A DNA stretch of 64,000 bases. Origin: Paracoccaceae bacterium (GTDB lineage: Bacteria; Pseudomonadota; Alphaproteobacteria; Rhodobacterales; Rhodobacteraceae). The stretch spans positions 124,001 through 188,000 of the forward strand of contig JALUYI010000020.1 of assembly GCA_027013095.1 (NCBI GenBank). The letters run 5' to 3'. The notes under the pieces were generated by a model, which saw only the letters and a program-made list of their open reading frames with translations, had not been told where the DNA came from and did no database searches. A program made the position numbers and the translations under genes. Positions 56,530-64,000 of this stretch are shown here, piece by piece. The number at the start of each line of letters is the position of its first letter. The first letter of the stretch is position 1.

Positions 56530-59500
56530 ATGCCGATGGAAAAGAATTTTGACGCCGCCAGATCCGAAGCGGCGATTTTCGCCAAATGGGAGGCCGCCGG
56601 GGCCTTTCGTGCGGGGGCCAATGCGTCGCGCGCGGAAACCTACTCGATCATGATCCCGCCGCCCAATGTGACCGGCAGCCTGCATATGGGGCATGCGTTC
56701 AACAACACGCTGCAGGACATTCTGATCCGTTGGAAGCGGATGCAGGGTTATGACACGCTGTGGCAGCCGGGGCAGGATCATGCCGGGATCGCCACGCAGA
56801 TGGTGGTTGAGCGGGAACTGGCCAAAGAGGGCCAAAAGCGCACCGATATGGGGCGCGCGGCATTCCTGGAAAAGGTCTGGGAGTGGAAGGAAAAATCCGG
56901 CGATACGATTATTAACCAGCTCAAGCGCCTCGGGGCGAGCTGTGATTGGGAGCGCAACGCCTTTACCATGTCGGGCAATTTTCCCGAGGCTGTCACCAAG
57001 GTTTTTGTCGAGCTTTATGACAAGGGGCTGATCTATCGGGGCAAGCGGCTGGTCAACTGGGACCCGCATTTTGAAACGGCGATTTCAGATCTTGAGGTCG
57101 AGAATATCGAAGTTGCTGGCCATATGTGGCATTTCAAATACCCGCTTGCCGGTGGCGAGACCTATGAATATGTGGAAAAAGACGAGGATGGCAACGTCAC
57201 GCTGCGTGAGACGCGGGACTATATCTCGATTGCCACGACCCGGCCCGAAACCATGCTGGGCGACGGGGCGGTTGCGGTACATCCCAGCGATGAACGCTAT
57301 GCGCCCATTGTCGGCAAACTCTGTGAAATTCCGGTGGGGCCAAAGGAGCACCGCCGCCTGATCCCGATCATCACCGATGAATATCCCGACCCCGAATTCG
57401 GCTCGGGCGCGGTCAAGATCACCGGCGCGCATGATTTCAACGACTATCAGGTGGCGCGGCGTGCAGGTATTCCGATGTATCGGCTGTTGGATGCCAGGGG
57501 GGCGATGCGCGACGATGGAGCGCCTTACGCTGAGGCGGCGACAGTGGCGATGGCAGTGGCCCGGGGTGAGCGCCGCCTGACCGAGGCTGAGGCCGATGCG
57601 ATCAACCTTGTTCCCGACGATCTGCGCGGCCTTGACCGGTTTGACGCGCGCGAACGGGTTATCCGGCAGATCACCGACGAGGGGCTGGCGGTGATGGTGA
57701 CCGATGACGATGGCAACGCCGTGCCGCTGGTCGAGGACAAGCCGATCATGCAGCCCTTTGGCGACCGCTCGAAAGTGGTGATCGAGCCGATGCTGACGGA
57801 TCAGTGGTTCGTTGATACCGCCGAGATCGTCAAACCCGCGCTTGATGCGGTGCGTGAGGGACGGGTCAAGATTTTGCCCGAGAGCGGCGAGAAGGTCTAT
57901 TATCATTGGCTGGAAAATATCGAGCCGTGGTGCATCAGTCGCCAACTGTGGTGGGGGCATCAGATCCCGGTTTGGTATGGGCTAAATGTTTTCAGGAACC
58001 TCGACCCTGTTGCTGCAGGAGATTTCGATAATATTTCTCTCGGCGGAATGCTTATGCCTGACGGAACAGTTCAAGCGGGAGAGGTGTATCGTTGCGGCGC
58101 TGGTTTTGAAGCGGCTGCAAAACAGTTTGAATCCGATCTTAGCGGAAGGCCTTGGCCGTTTAATAGCCTGAAAGTCATTGAAGTGTCTTCAAAAGAAGAA
58201 GCTCTTGATCGATTGGTTTCTGGTTTTGCGGAATACTCCAACACCCAGAACGCAGGTTCACTTGTTTATCCGGTATGGCGCGACCCCGACGTGCTGGACA
58301 CCTGGTTCTCGTCCGGTCTTTGGCCCATCGGCACGCTTGGTTGGCCCGATGAGACGCCGGAGCTGGAAAAATACTTTCCGACCTCGGTTCTGATCACCGG
58401 ACAGGACATCCTGTTTTTCTGGGTTGCGCGGATGATGATGATGCAGCTTGCCGTTGTTGGCGAGATCCCGTTTCACGACGTTTATCTGCATGGTCTGGTG
58501 CGCGACGCCAAGGGCAAGAAGATGTCGAAATCAACCGGAAATGTGATTGATCCGCTTGAAATCATTGATGAATACGGGGCTGACGCGCTGAGGTTCACCA
58601 ATGCGGCGATGGCCTCGCTTGGCGGGGTTCTCAAGATCGACATGGCCCGGATCGAGGGCTATCGCAACTTTGGCACCAAGCTGTGGAATGCGGCGCGGTT
58701 TGCCGAGATGAATGACTGTCGCCCCGATCCCGCGTTTGACCCCAAGTCGGCCCGCCAGACGGTGAATAAATGGATCATCGGTGAAACCGCGCGGCTGCGC
58801 GAGGCGGTGGATGGCGCGCTTGACCAATACCGTTTCAATGATGCGGCAAGCGCGCTTTACGCCCATGTCTGGGGCAAGGTTTGTGACTGGTATGTTGAGC
58901 TGGCCAAGCCCCTGTTTCAGGGCGAGGACGAGGCCGCGAAAACCGAAACCCGCGCCACGATGGCTTGGGCGATCGACCAATGCCTGATCCTGTTGCATCC
59001 GATCATGCCGTTTATCACCGAGCAGCTGTGGGGCGATATTGCACCGCGCGAAAAACTGCTGGTTCACGCCGATTGGCCCGTCTATTGCGCTGCCGATCTG
59101 GTAGATGCACAGGCCGACCAAGAGATGAATTGGGTCATTTCGCTGATTGAAAAGGTGCGCTCGGTGCGGGCGGAGATGCACGTTCCGGCGGGGGCGAAAA
59201 TTGACATGATCCTCCTTGATCTGGACGCGGCGGGGCAGGCGGCGCTGGCCGAGAATCTGGCGATGATCCGGCGGCTGGCCCGTTTGCAGGATGTGCGCGG
59301 CGCCAACGTGCCCCCCAAGGGGGCGGTGACGATTGCGCTGGAGGGGGGCACGGTCTGCCTGCCCTTGGCCGGAGTGATCGACATTGCCGCAGAACAGGCG
59401 CGCCTGAAAAAGGCGCTGGACAAGCTGAACAAGGAAATGGCGGGGCTGAATGCCAAGCTCTCCAACGAAAAATTCCTCTCGCGGGCGCCAGCCGATGTCG

Positions 59501-59589
59501 TGGACGCCCAGCGTGCGCGCGTGGCGGCGCTGGATGAGGAAAAGGCGACGCTGGCCGCGGCGCTAAAGCGGGTGTTGGCGCTGCAATAA
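56530..59589 (+). CDS. valS: Valyl-tRNA synthetase, with a low-GC internal segment
   Basis: ValRS charges tRNA(Val). The 1019-residue class-I enzyme has HMGH at 52-55 (HIGH motif), KMSKS at 664-668, an editing domain in the first half, the anticodon domain and a C-terminal coiled coil ending RVLALQ. Residues about 484-578 (57981-58265), between [11 protein letters not shown] and the conserved [13 protein letters not shown], are encoded by about 48% GC DNA against about 60% around it. This part uses codons rare here (AGG, CTA, GGA, TCA). The frame is intact, so the enzyme is probably active. Patchy recombination or a lineage-specific insert is likely. Confidence 0.95.
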   Translation: MPMEKNFDAARSEAAIFAKWEAAGAFRAGANASRAETYSIMIPPPNVTGSLHMGHAFNNTLQDILIRWKRMQGYDTLWQPGQDHAGIATQMVVERELAKEGQKRTDMGRAAFLEKVWEWKEKSGDTIINQLKRLGASCDWERNAFTMSGNFPEAVTKVFVELYDKGLIYRGKRLVNWDPHFETAISDLEVENIEVAGHMWHFKYPLAGGETYEYVEKDEDGNVTLRETRDYISIATTRPETMLGDGAVAVHPSDERYAPIVGKLCEIPVGPKEHRRLIPIITDEYPDPEFGSGAVKITGAHDFNDYQVARRAGIPMYRLLDARGAMRDDGAPYAEAATVAMAVARGERRLTEAEADAINLVPDDLRGLDRFDARERVIRQITDEGLAVMVTDDDGNAVPLVEDKPIMQPFGDRSKVVIEPMLTDQWFVDTAEIVKPALDAVREGRVKILPESGEKVYYHWLENIEPWCISRQLWWGHQIPVWYGLNVFRNLDPVAAGDFDNISLGGMLMPDGTVQAGEVYRCGAGFEAAAKQFESDLSGRPWPFNSLKVIEVSSKEEALDRLVSGFAEYSNTQNAGSLVYPVWRDPDVLDTWFSSGLWPIGTLGWPDETPELEKYFPTSVLITGQDILFFWVARMMMMQLAVVGEIPFHDVYLHGLVRDAKGKKMSKSTGNVIDPLEIIDEYGADALRFTNAAMASLGGVLKIDMARIEGYRNFGTKLWNAARFAEMNDCRPDPAFDPKSARQTVNKWIIGETARLREAVDGALDQYRFNDAASALYAHVWGKVCDWYVELAKPLFQGEDEAAKTETRATMAWAIDQCLILLHPIMPFITEQLWGDIAPREKLLVHADWPVYCAADLVDAQADQEMNWVISLIEKVRSVRAEMHVPAGAKIDMILLDLDAAGQAALAENLAMIRRLARLQDVRGANVPPKGAVTIALEGGTVCLPLAGVIDIAAEQARLKKALDKLNKEMAGLNAKLSNEKFLSRAPADVVDAQRARVAALDEEKATLAAALKRVLALQ
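57981..58265 (+). other. Low-GC, atypical-codon segment inside valS
   Basis: A hand count gives 133 G+C in 280 bp for 57981-58260 (47.5%), against about 62% in the next 60 bp. Codon choice changes at both borders. The encoded protein has no similarity I recognise to typical Rhodobacterales ValRS in this connecting region. Confidence 0.75.
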
Positions 59590-59740
59590 CACGTTTTGGC
59601 AAATGGTCGTGACGCCACAGGTCCGGCGCCGGCCCCTCTGACCTGCGGTTTCGTTACGTACCGTGCTGGTCTTGGCCGTTGCTTTTCAGTGCTCTTTGGC
59701 GTCTTCTGGGGCGCAGAAGAGTCTGAACAGCGACGGGAAC

Positions 59741-61582
59741 ATGGCACAAGGCAGCAGCGGAAAGACCCTTGGCAGACGACCCCTCAGGATCGGCGGTGCC
59801 AGCGGCTTTTGGGGGGATGCTGCGCTGGCCACGGCGCAGCTGCTGCAGGCGGGCGGCCTTGATTTTATCGTCTATGATTACCTTGCCGAGATCACCATGG
59901 CGATTCTGGCGCGGGCCCGGGCGCGGGACCCGGCGGCGGGTTATGCCACCGATTTTCTGACCGGCGCGATGACGGCCCAGAACCTTGGCGAGATTTCCCG
60001 GCAGGGTGTGCGCATTCTCAGCAACGCGGGGGGCGTGAACCCTGTGGCCTGCGCGGCGGCGCTGCGCGCGCGGATCGCGGCCGCAGGGCTGGACCTTCGG
60101 GTGGCCACGGTCACGGGGGACGACCTGATGGGGCAGGTCGACGAGATCCGACGCTGCGCACCGTCTGAGATGTTCTCGGGCGCGGCGTTCCCCGATCCGC
60201 GGCGGATTGTCAGCATCAACGCCTATCTTGGGGCGTTCCCGATCAAGGCGGCGCTGGATGCGGGGGCCGATATCGTGGTCACCGGGCGCTCGGTGGATAG
60301 CGCGGTGACGCTGGCGGCGGCGGCGCATCAGTTTGGCTGGCGCCCCGAGGATCTGGACCAGCTGGCCGGTGGTGCTCTGGCCGGGCATATTCTGGAGTGC
60401 GGCACCCAAGCCACCGGCGGCAACTTTACCGACTGGCGGCCCGAGCCCGCGTTTTACGCCGATATGGGCTATCCTATTGCCGAGATTTTCGCGGACGGCA
60501 GTTTCGATCTGACCAAGCCCACGGGCAGCGCTGGACTGGTCAGTCGCGCGACGGTGGCCGAGCAGATGGTTTACGAGATCGGAGACCCGGCGGCCTATGT
60601 CCTGCCCGATGTGGTTTGCGATTTGACCGAGGTGACGATCACGGATATCGGCAAGGATCGGGTTCACGTCAAAGGCGCGCGGGGTGTCTCGGTGCCGGGC
60701 AGCCTCAAGACCTGTCTGACATGGCAGGATGGCTATCGTGGCGGGCAGTTTTTCACCTATTATGCGCCACAGGCTGCGGCCCGAGCGCGAACTTTTGCCA
60801 AGGCTGCCCTGCAGCGCGCCCGGGCGTCGCTGGCGCGTCAGGGTCTGGTCGATTTTAGCCATGTAAGTCTGGAGGTGCTGGGCACGCAATCCCAGTTTGG
60901 CGCGTTTGCCAAGGGGGGCGATGAGGCGCGCGAGGTGGTCCTGAAGCTGGCCGCGCGCCACCCCGAGAAAGAGGGAATTGAGACCCTCCTCCGCGAGGCA
61001 ACCGGGCTGGGTCTGGCAGCGCCGCCCGGCCTTTCGGGTTTCGCCGGAACCCGCCCCCGCCCGTCGCCGGTGCTGGCGCTTTTTTCGTTTCTGACGCCAA
61101 AGCACAAGCTTGCAATCAAGGTGCATGTGGACGCGGGCGAAATTCCGTTTCGGCCCCCGACCCAAGGCGAGACGACCGCTGCGCCCGTTCGGCCAACGCC
61201 CGCGCCACCCGCGCCGCCGGCGGTGTCGCAGCGCCATCGGGTCCCCCTTGTTCGGCTGGCTTGGGGGCGCAGCGGGGACAAGGGCGACAGCGTCAATATC
61301 GGCTTGATTGCCCGCGACCCCACCTTTTTGCCGTGGATATGGGCGGCGCTCGATACTGCTTTTTTGCGCCGGACCTTTGGTCATTTTCTGGCCGATGACG
61401 CCGAGATCCGGCGCTATCACCTGCCGGGTATCAACGCCATGAACATTCTACTGTCGCGGGTTCTGGAGGGTGGCGGCACCAGCAGTCTGCGCAATGACCC
61501 GCAGGGCAAGGGCTATGCAGGGCTGCTCTTGGCTGGCGAGATCGAGCTGCCGGTGGGGTTTCCGGAAAAGGGCCAATGCTGA
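59741..61582 (+). CDS. AtuA-like (DUF1446) protein with C-terminal ferredoxin-fold domain
   Basis: This 613-residue cytosolic protein has a DUF1446 domain (about 15-450) beginning IGGASGFWGDA and containing YDYLAEITMAIL and GRSVDSAVTLA, which are typical of AtuA from acyclic-terpene catabolism. A Pro/Ala-rich linker (about 480-515) leads to a small C-terminal domain with RSGDKGDSVNIGLIARD, the usual AtuA companion domain. Its stop overlaps the start of the carboxylase beta subunit by 7 bp. The biochemical role of AtuA is not settled; the link to an acyl-CoA carboxylase is consistent. The ATG at 59741 is preferred; the longer frame lacks support. Confidence 0.85.
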   Translation: MAQGSSGKTLGRRPLRIGGASGFWGDAALATAQLLQAGGLDFIVYDYLAEITMAILARARARDPAAGYATDFLTGAMTAQNLGEISRQGVRILSNAGGVNPVACAAALRARIAAAGLDLRVATVTGDDLMGQVDEIRRCAPSEMFSGAAFPDPRRIVSINAYLGAFPIKAALDAGADIVVTGRSVDSAVTLAAAAHQFGWRPEDLDQLAGGALAGHILECGTQATGGNFTDWRPEPAFYADMGYPIAEIFADGSFDLTKPTGSAGLVSRATVAEQMVYEIGDPAAYVLPDVVCDLTEVTITDIGKDRVHVKGARGVSVPGSLKTCLTWQDGYRGGQFFTYYAPQAAARARTFAKAALQRARASLARQGLVDFSHVSLEVLGTQSQFGAFAKGGDEAREVVLKLAARHPEKEGIETLLREATGLGLAAPPGLSGFAGTRPRPSPVLALFSFLTPKHKLAIKVHVDAGEIPFRPPTQGETTAAPVRPTPAPPAPPAVSQRHRVPLVRLAWGRSGDKGDSVNIGLIARDPTFLPWIWAALDTAFLRRTFGHFLADDAEIRRYHLPGINAMNILLSRVLEGGGTSSLRNDPQGKGYAGLLLAGEIELPVGFPEKGQC

Positions 61583-63201
61583 TGCCGTTCAACAGCCAGA
61601 TCAATCGGAAATCGCCCGAGTTTCAGAACAATCGCCGCGACATGCTGGCGCTTGTGGACAAGATGCGGGCGCTAGAAGCGCGCGCTGCCCAGCGTTCGGA
61701 ACAACGCCGCCCGGTCTTTGATCGTCGCGGCCAACTGTCCCCGCGTGAGCGCCTTTCGGCGCTGATCGATCCGGGGATGCCGTTTCTGGAGCTGTTCAAC
61801 ATGGCCGGCTATCTGGTGGACGACCCCGAGCCTGCGACCAGTATTCCCGGGGCAAGCATGTTGACCGGAATCGGCTTTGTCTCGGGGGTGCGCTGTCTGG
61901 TCTTTGTCGATGATTCCGGCATCAATGCCGGTGCCAGCACCGCCAAATCGGTTGAAAAGGCGCTGGCCGCACTGGCCGTGGCCGAGCGTCAAAAGCTGCC
62001 GTTCGTGCATTGCGTCGAGAGCGCGGGGGCAAATCTCATGGCTTATACGGCCGAGCTTTGGGCGCATGGAGGGGGCATGTTTGCCGGGCTTGCACGCCTC
62101 TCGGCGGCGGGGATTCCGGTGATCACCGTTCTGCATGGCGCCGCAACCGCGGGCGGGGCCTATCAGCCGGGCCTCAGCGATTATGTGATCGGGGTCCGGG
62201 GCAACGGCATGGCGATGCTGGCGGGAGCGGCGCTGGTCTATGCGGCCACCGGCGAAAAGGCCGAGGATCAGGCCCTTGGTGGTGCCGAGATGCACGCAGA
62301 AACAACGGGGCTAGTGGATTATCTGGCCGAGGACGACGCCGACGCGCTGCGGATCGCGCGTCAGGTCGTTGGCGGGCTGGACTGGAACCGGGGCCTTGAT
62401 TTGCCCCGCGTCAGCGGCGCGCCCGCGCCCGGACTCGACGCGGCCGATCTGGCTGGCGTGGTGCCCTGCGATACGCGCCGCTCCTATGATGCCCGCGAGG
62501 TTGCCGCGCGGCTGGTCGATGACGGCCATTTGCAGGCGTTCAAGGCCGATTACGGCCCGGCAACCCTGTGTTTGCAGGCGCGCCTTTCGGGTCATGCCAT
62601 CGGTATCGTGGCCAATAACGGCCCTCTGGATCCCGACGGGGCCGCCAAGGCAACGCAATTCCTGCAACTGATGGATCAGGCGGGCACGCCGGTTGTGTTT
62701 CTGAACAACACCACCGGCTATATGGTTGGTCTGCAGTCCGAGCGCGCCGGAATGATCAAGCACGGTGCCAAGATGATTCAGGCGGTTACGAATATCCGCG
62801 TGAGCAAGATTGCGCTTTATATCGGGGCCAGCTTTGGCGCTGGCAACTATGGCATGTGCGGTCTCGCCTTTCGTCCCGATTTCCTGTTCACATGGCCCAA
62901 TGCGCGCACCGGGGTCATGGGCGGCGAGCAGGCGGCGCTGACCATGGAGCAGGTGGCTCGGAATGCCGCCCGGCGCAAGGGGACCCGGCTGGACCCCGAC
63001 AGGATGGCCACCGAGCGGGCGCGGATCACGGCCCATTTCGACGCCCAGTCGGACGCCTTTTTTACCTCGGGGCGGCTGCTGGACCACGGCATGATCGACC
63101 CTCGGGACAGCCGCCGGGTGATTGCCTTTTGTCTTGAGACTTGCCGCGAAGCGCGGGCGCGGCGCCTTAATCCCAACAGTTTTGGCGTGGTGCGGCCATG
63201 A
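61576..63201 (+). CDS. Acyl-CoA carboxylase beta (carboxyltransferase) subunit, MCC/GCC type
   Basis: This 541-residue crotonase-fold carboxyltransferase is related to methylcrotonyl- and geranyl-CoA carboxylase beta subunits. It has the biotin and acyl-CoA sites CVESAGANLMAY (N-domain) and GASFGAGNYGMCG (C-domain), with the MGGEQAALTMEQV stretch typical of the group. The acyl-CoA substrate is not determined; AtuA next door favours a terpene- or branched-chain-derived CoA ester. ATGs at 61576 and 61582 are both possible. The stop overlaps the next ATG (ATGA). Confidence 0.9.
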   Translation: MLMPFNSQINRKSPEFQNNRRDMLALVDKMRALEARAAQRSEQRRPVFDRRGQLSPRERLSALIDPGMPFLELFNMAGYLVDDPEPATSIPGASMLTGIGFVSGVRCLVFVDDSGINAGASTAKSVEKALAALAVAERQKLPFVHCVESAGANLMAYTAELWAHGGGMFAGLARLSAAGIPVITVLHGAATAGGAYQPGLSDYVIGVRGNGMAMLAGAALVYAATGEKAEDQALGGAEMHAETTGLVDYLAEDDADALRIARQVVGGLDWNRGLDLPRVSGAPAPGLDAADLAGVVPCDTRRSYDAREVAARLVDDGHLQAFKADYGPATLCLQARLSGHAIGIVANNGPLDPDGAAKATQFLQLMDQAGTPVVFLNNTTGYMVGLQSERAGMIKHGAKMIQAVTNIRVSKIALYIGASFGAGNYGMCGLAFRPDFLFTWPNARTGVMGGEQAALTMEQVARNAARRKGTRLDPDRMATERARITAHFDAQSDAFFTSGRLLDHGMIDPRDSRRVIAFCLETCREARARRLNPNSFGVVRP

Positions 63202-64000
63202 GCGGCGCCGAGGTAACCCCGTTTGGGTCGGTTCTGGTGGCCAATCGTGGCGAAATTGCCGTCAGGATTATGGCGACAGCGCGGCGGATGGGACTGCAGG
63301 TGATTGGCGTTTATACCGATGCCGAGGTCGGAGCGGCGGGCGAGGCTGCGCATGTCGCCCGGGCGGATCGGGCGGTGCGGATCGGTGCCGGACCAGTTGA
63401 GGACAGCTATCTCTCTGTCGCGGCCCTTCTGCAGGCGGCGCGTCAGAGCGGGGCTGAGGCGGTTCACCCCGGCTATGGTTTCCTGTCGGAACGTGCCGCG
63501 TTTTGCCGTGCGGTTCAGGCCGCCGGTCTGGTCTTTGTCGGCCCGTCCCCGGCGGCGCTGGAGCTGATGGCGGACAAGGCCGCGGCGCGACGCCGGGTGG
63601 CCAAGGCGGGGGTGCCCCTGATTCCGGGTTACGACGGGCAGAAACAGACGCCGGCCCATCTGGCGCGGGTGGCGGCGCGGATCGGCTATCCGGTGATGAT
63701 CAAGGCGGCGCTTGGCGGCGGCGGGCGCGGAATGCGCCGGGTTGCCGAGGCTGTGGATTTTGCCGGAGCGCTGAGGGACGCGCGCGCCGAGGCCCGGGCC
63801 GCGTTCGGGGACACCCGTATGATCATCGAGCGGGCGCTTGAACAGGCGCGTCACGTCGAGGTGCAGATCGTCGCCGACCGTCAGGGCCGGATGGTCCATC
63901 TGGGTGTACGCGACTGTTCGATACAACGGCGGCAGCAGAAATTGATCGAGGAAAGCCCACCCCCGGGGGTGTCTCCGGCCCTGCAAGAGGCGTTGGCAGA
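63198..64000 (+). CDS. Acyl-CoA carboxylase alpha subunit (biotin carboxylase domain), cut by window end
   Basis: This frame is open to the window edge (267 codons). It has the biotin-carboxylase opening VLVANRGEIAVRIM, HPGYGFLSERA, the ATP-grasp Gly loop KAALGGGGRGMRR, and the region HLGVRDCSIQRRQQK, where most relatives have RRHQK, so the usual His is Gln. This subunit carboxylates biotin, carried on a C-terminal domain beyond the window. ATGA overlap with the beta subunit gene implies a tight operon AtuA-like / beta / alpha. Confidence 0.92.
   Translation, partial: MSGAEVTPFGSVLVANRGEIAVRIMATARRMGLQVIGVYTDAEVGAAGEAAHVARADRAVRIGAGPVEDSYLSVAALLQAARQSGAEAVHPGYGFLSERAAFCRAVQAAGLVFVGPSPAALELMADKAAARRRVAKAGVPLIPGYDGQKQTPAHLARVAARIGYPVMIKAALGGGGRGMRRVAEAVDFAGALRDARAEARAAFGDTRMIIERALEQARHVEVQIVADRQGRMVHLGVRDCSIQRRQQKLIEESPPPGVSPALQEALA

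Noticed and set aside
57981-58265. valS as a pseudogene or frameshifted gene
   Set aside because: The reading frame is continuous, and both the HIGH-type and KMSKS motifs and the C-terminal domain are intact.

Overview
This 64 kb window is a chromosomal segment of an alphaproteobacterium, almost certainly Rhodobacterales (Rhodobacteraceae/Roseobacter type). The evidence is the high-GC coding style and several gene neighbourhoods typical of the group: bolA / J-domain gene / cobS / cobT; leuA next to mreBCD-mrdA-rodA; hflK-hflC-DUF2065-Do protease; purA-DUF2842; and pcm-like / tolC / popZ close to valS. I count 57 protein-coding genes (first and last cut by the window edges). I found no rRNA, tRNA, insertion sequence, prophage or CRISPR array. 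Most of the window is core housekeeping DNA.

Layout. 1-9.2 kb: a cut membrane-protein gene, a ClC-CBS chloride transporter, DUF427, an M24 aminopeptidase, the cobaltochelatase subunits cobT and cobS, a J-domain protein, divergent bolA, and a DUF4177 gene whose upstream region carries a perfect CtrA-type box. 9.5-24 kb: a long minus-strand run, read from high to low coordinates: leuA, mreB, mreC, mreD, mrdA, rodA, ghrA-like, P-loop ATPase, metA, alpha/beta hydrolase, tetR, SDR, gatB. The cell-wall-elongation genes and the metA pair are joined by 4-bp start/stop overlaps. 24.2-29.3 kb: a membrane-anchored cytochrome c'-like protein, an 18-repeat exported MORN protein, nadE, and an overlapping PepSY/cytochrome b561 pair closed by a strong terminator. 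29.3-35.6 kb: fused ATP sulfurylase/APS kinase, a DUF2975-XRE pair, TerB, DUF1330, pyrG, secG and DUF6524. 35.6-48.2 kb: purA, DUF2842, a very acidic 777-residue protein with a hexanucleotide repeat, thiN, sdaA, rpiA, gor, hflKC, DUF2065 and a Do-type protease.

48.3-59.6 kb: a TorF-like porin, a divergent Pcm-like methyltransferase, tolC, a long popZ, then cobQ, a DUF2235 hydrolase and a dienelactone-hydrolase-like gene, which lie between popZ and valS. valS contains a roughly 280-bp patch of much lower GC and different codon use. 59.7-64 kb: an AtuA-like (DUF1446) gene overlapping the two subunit genes of a biotin-dependent acyl-CoA carboxylase; the biotin carboxylase runs off the end.

I found no clear new defence or mobile system. 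The items most worth a second look are the mosaic valS, the CtrA box before the DUF4177 gene, the long-linker PopZ, the acidic repeat protein, the AtuA/carboxylase cluster, and several palindromic intergenic elements.
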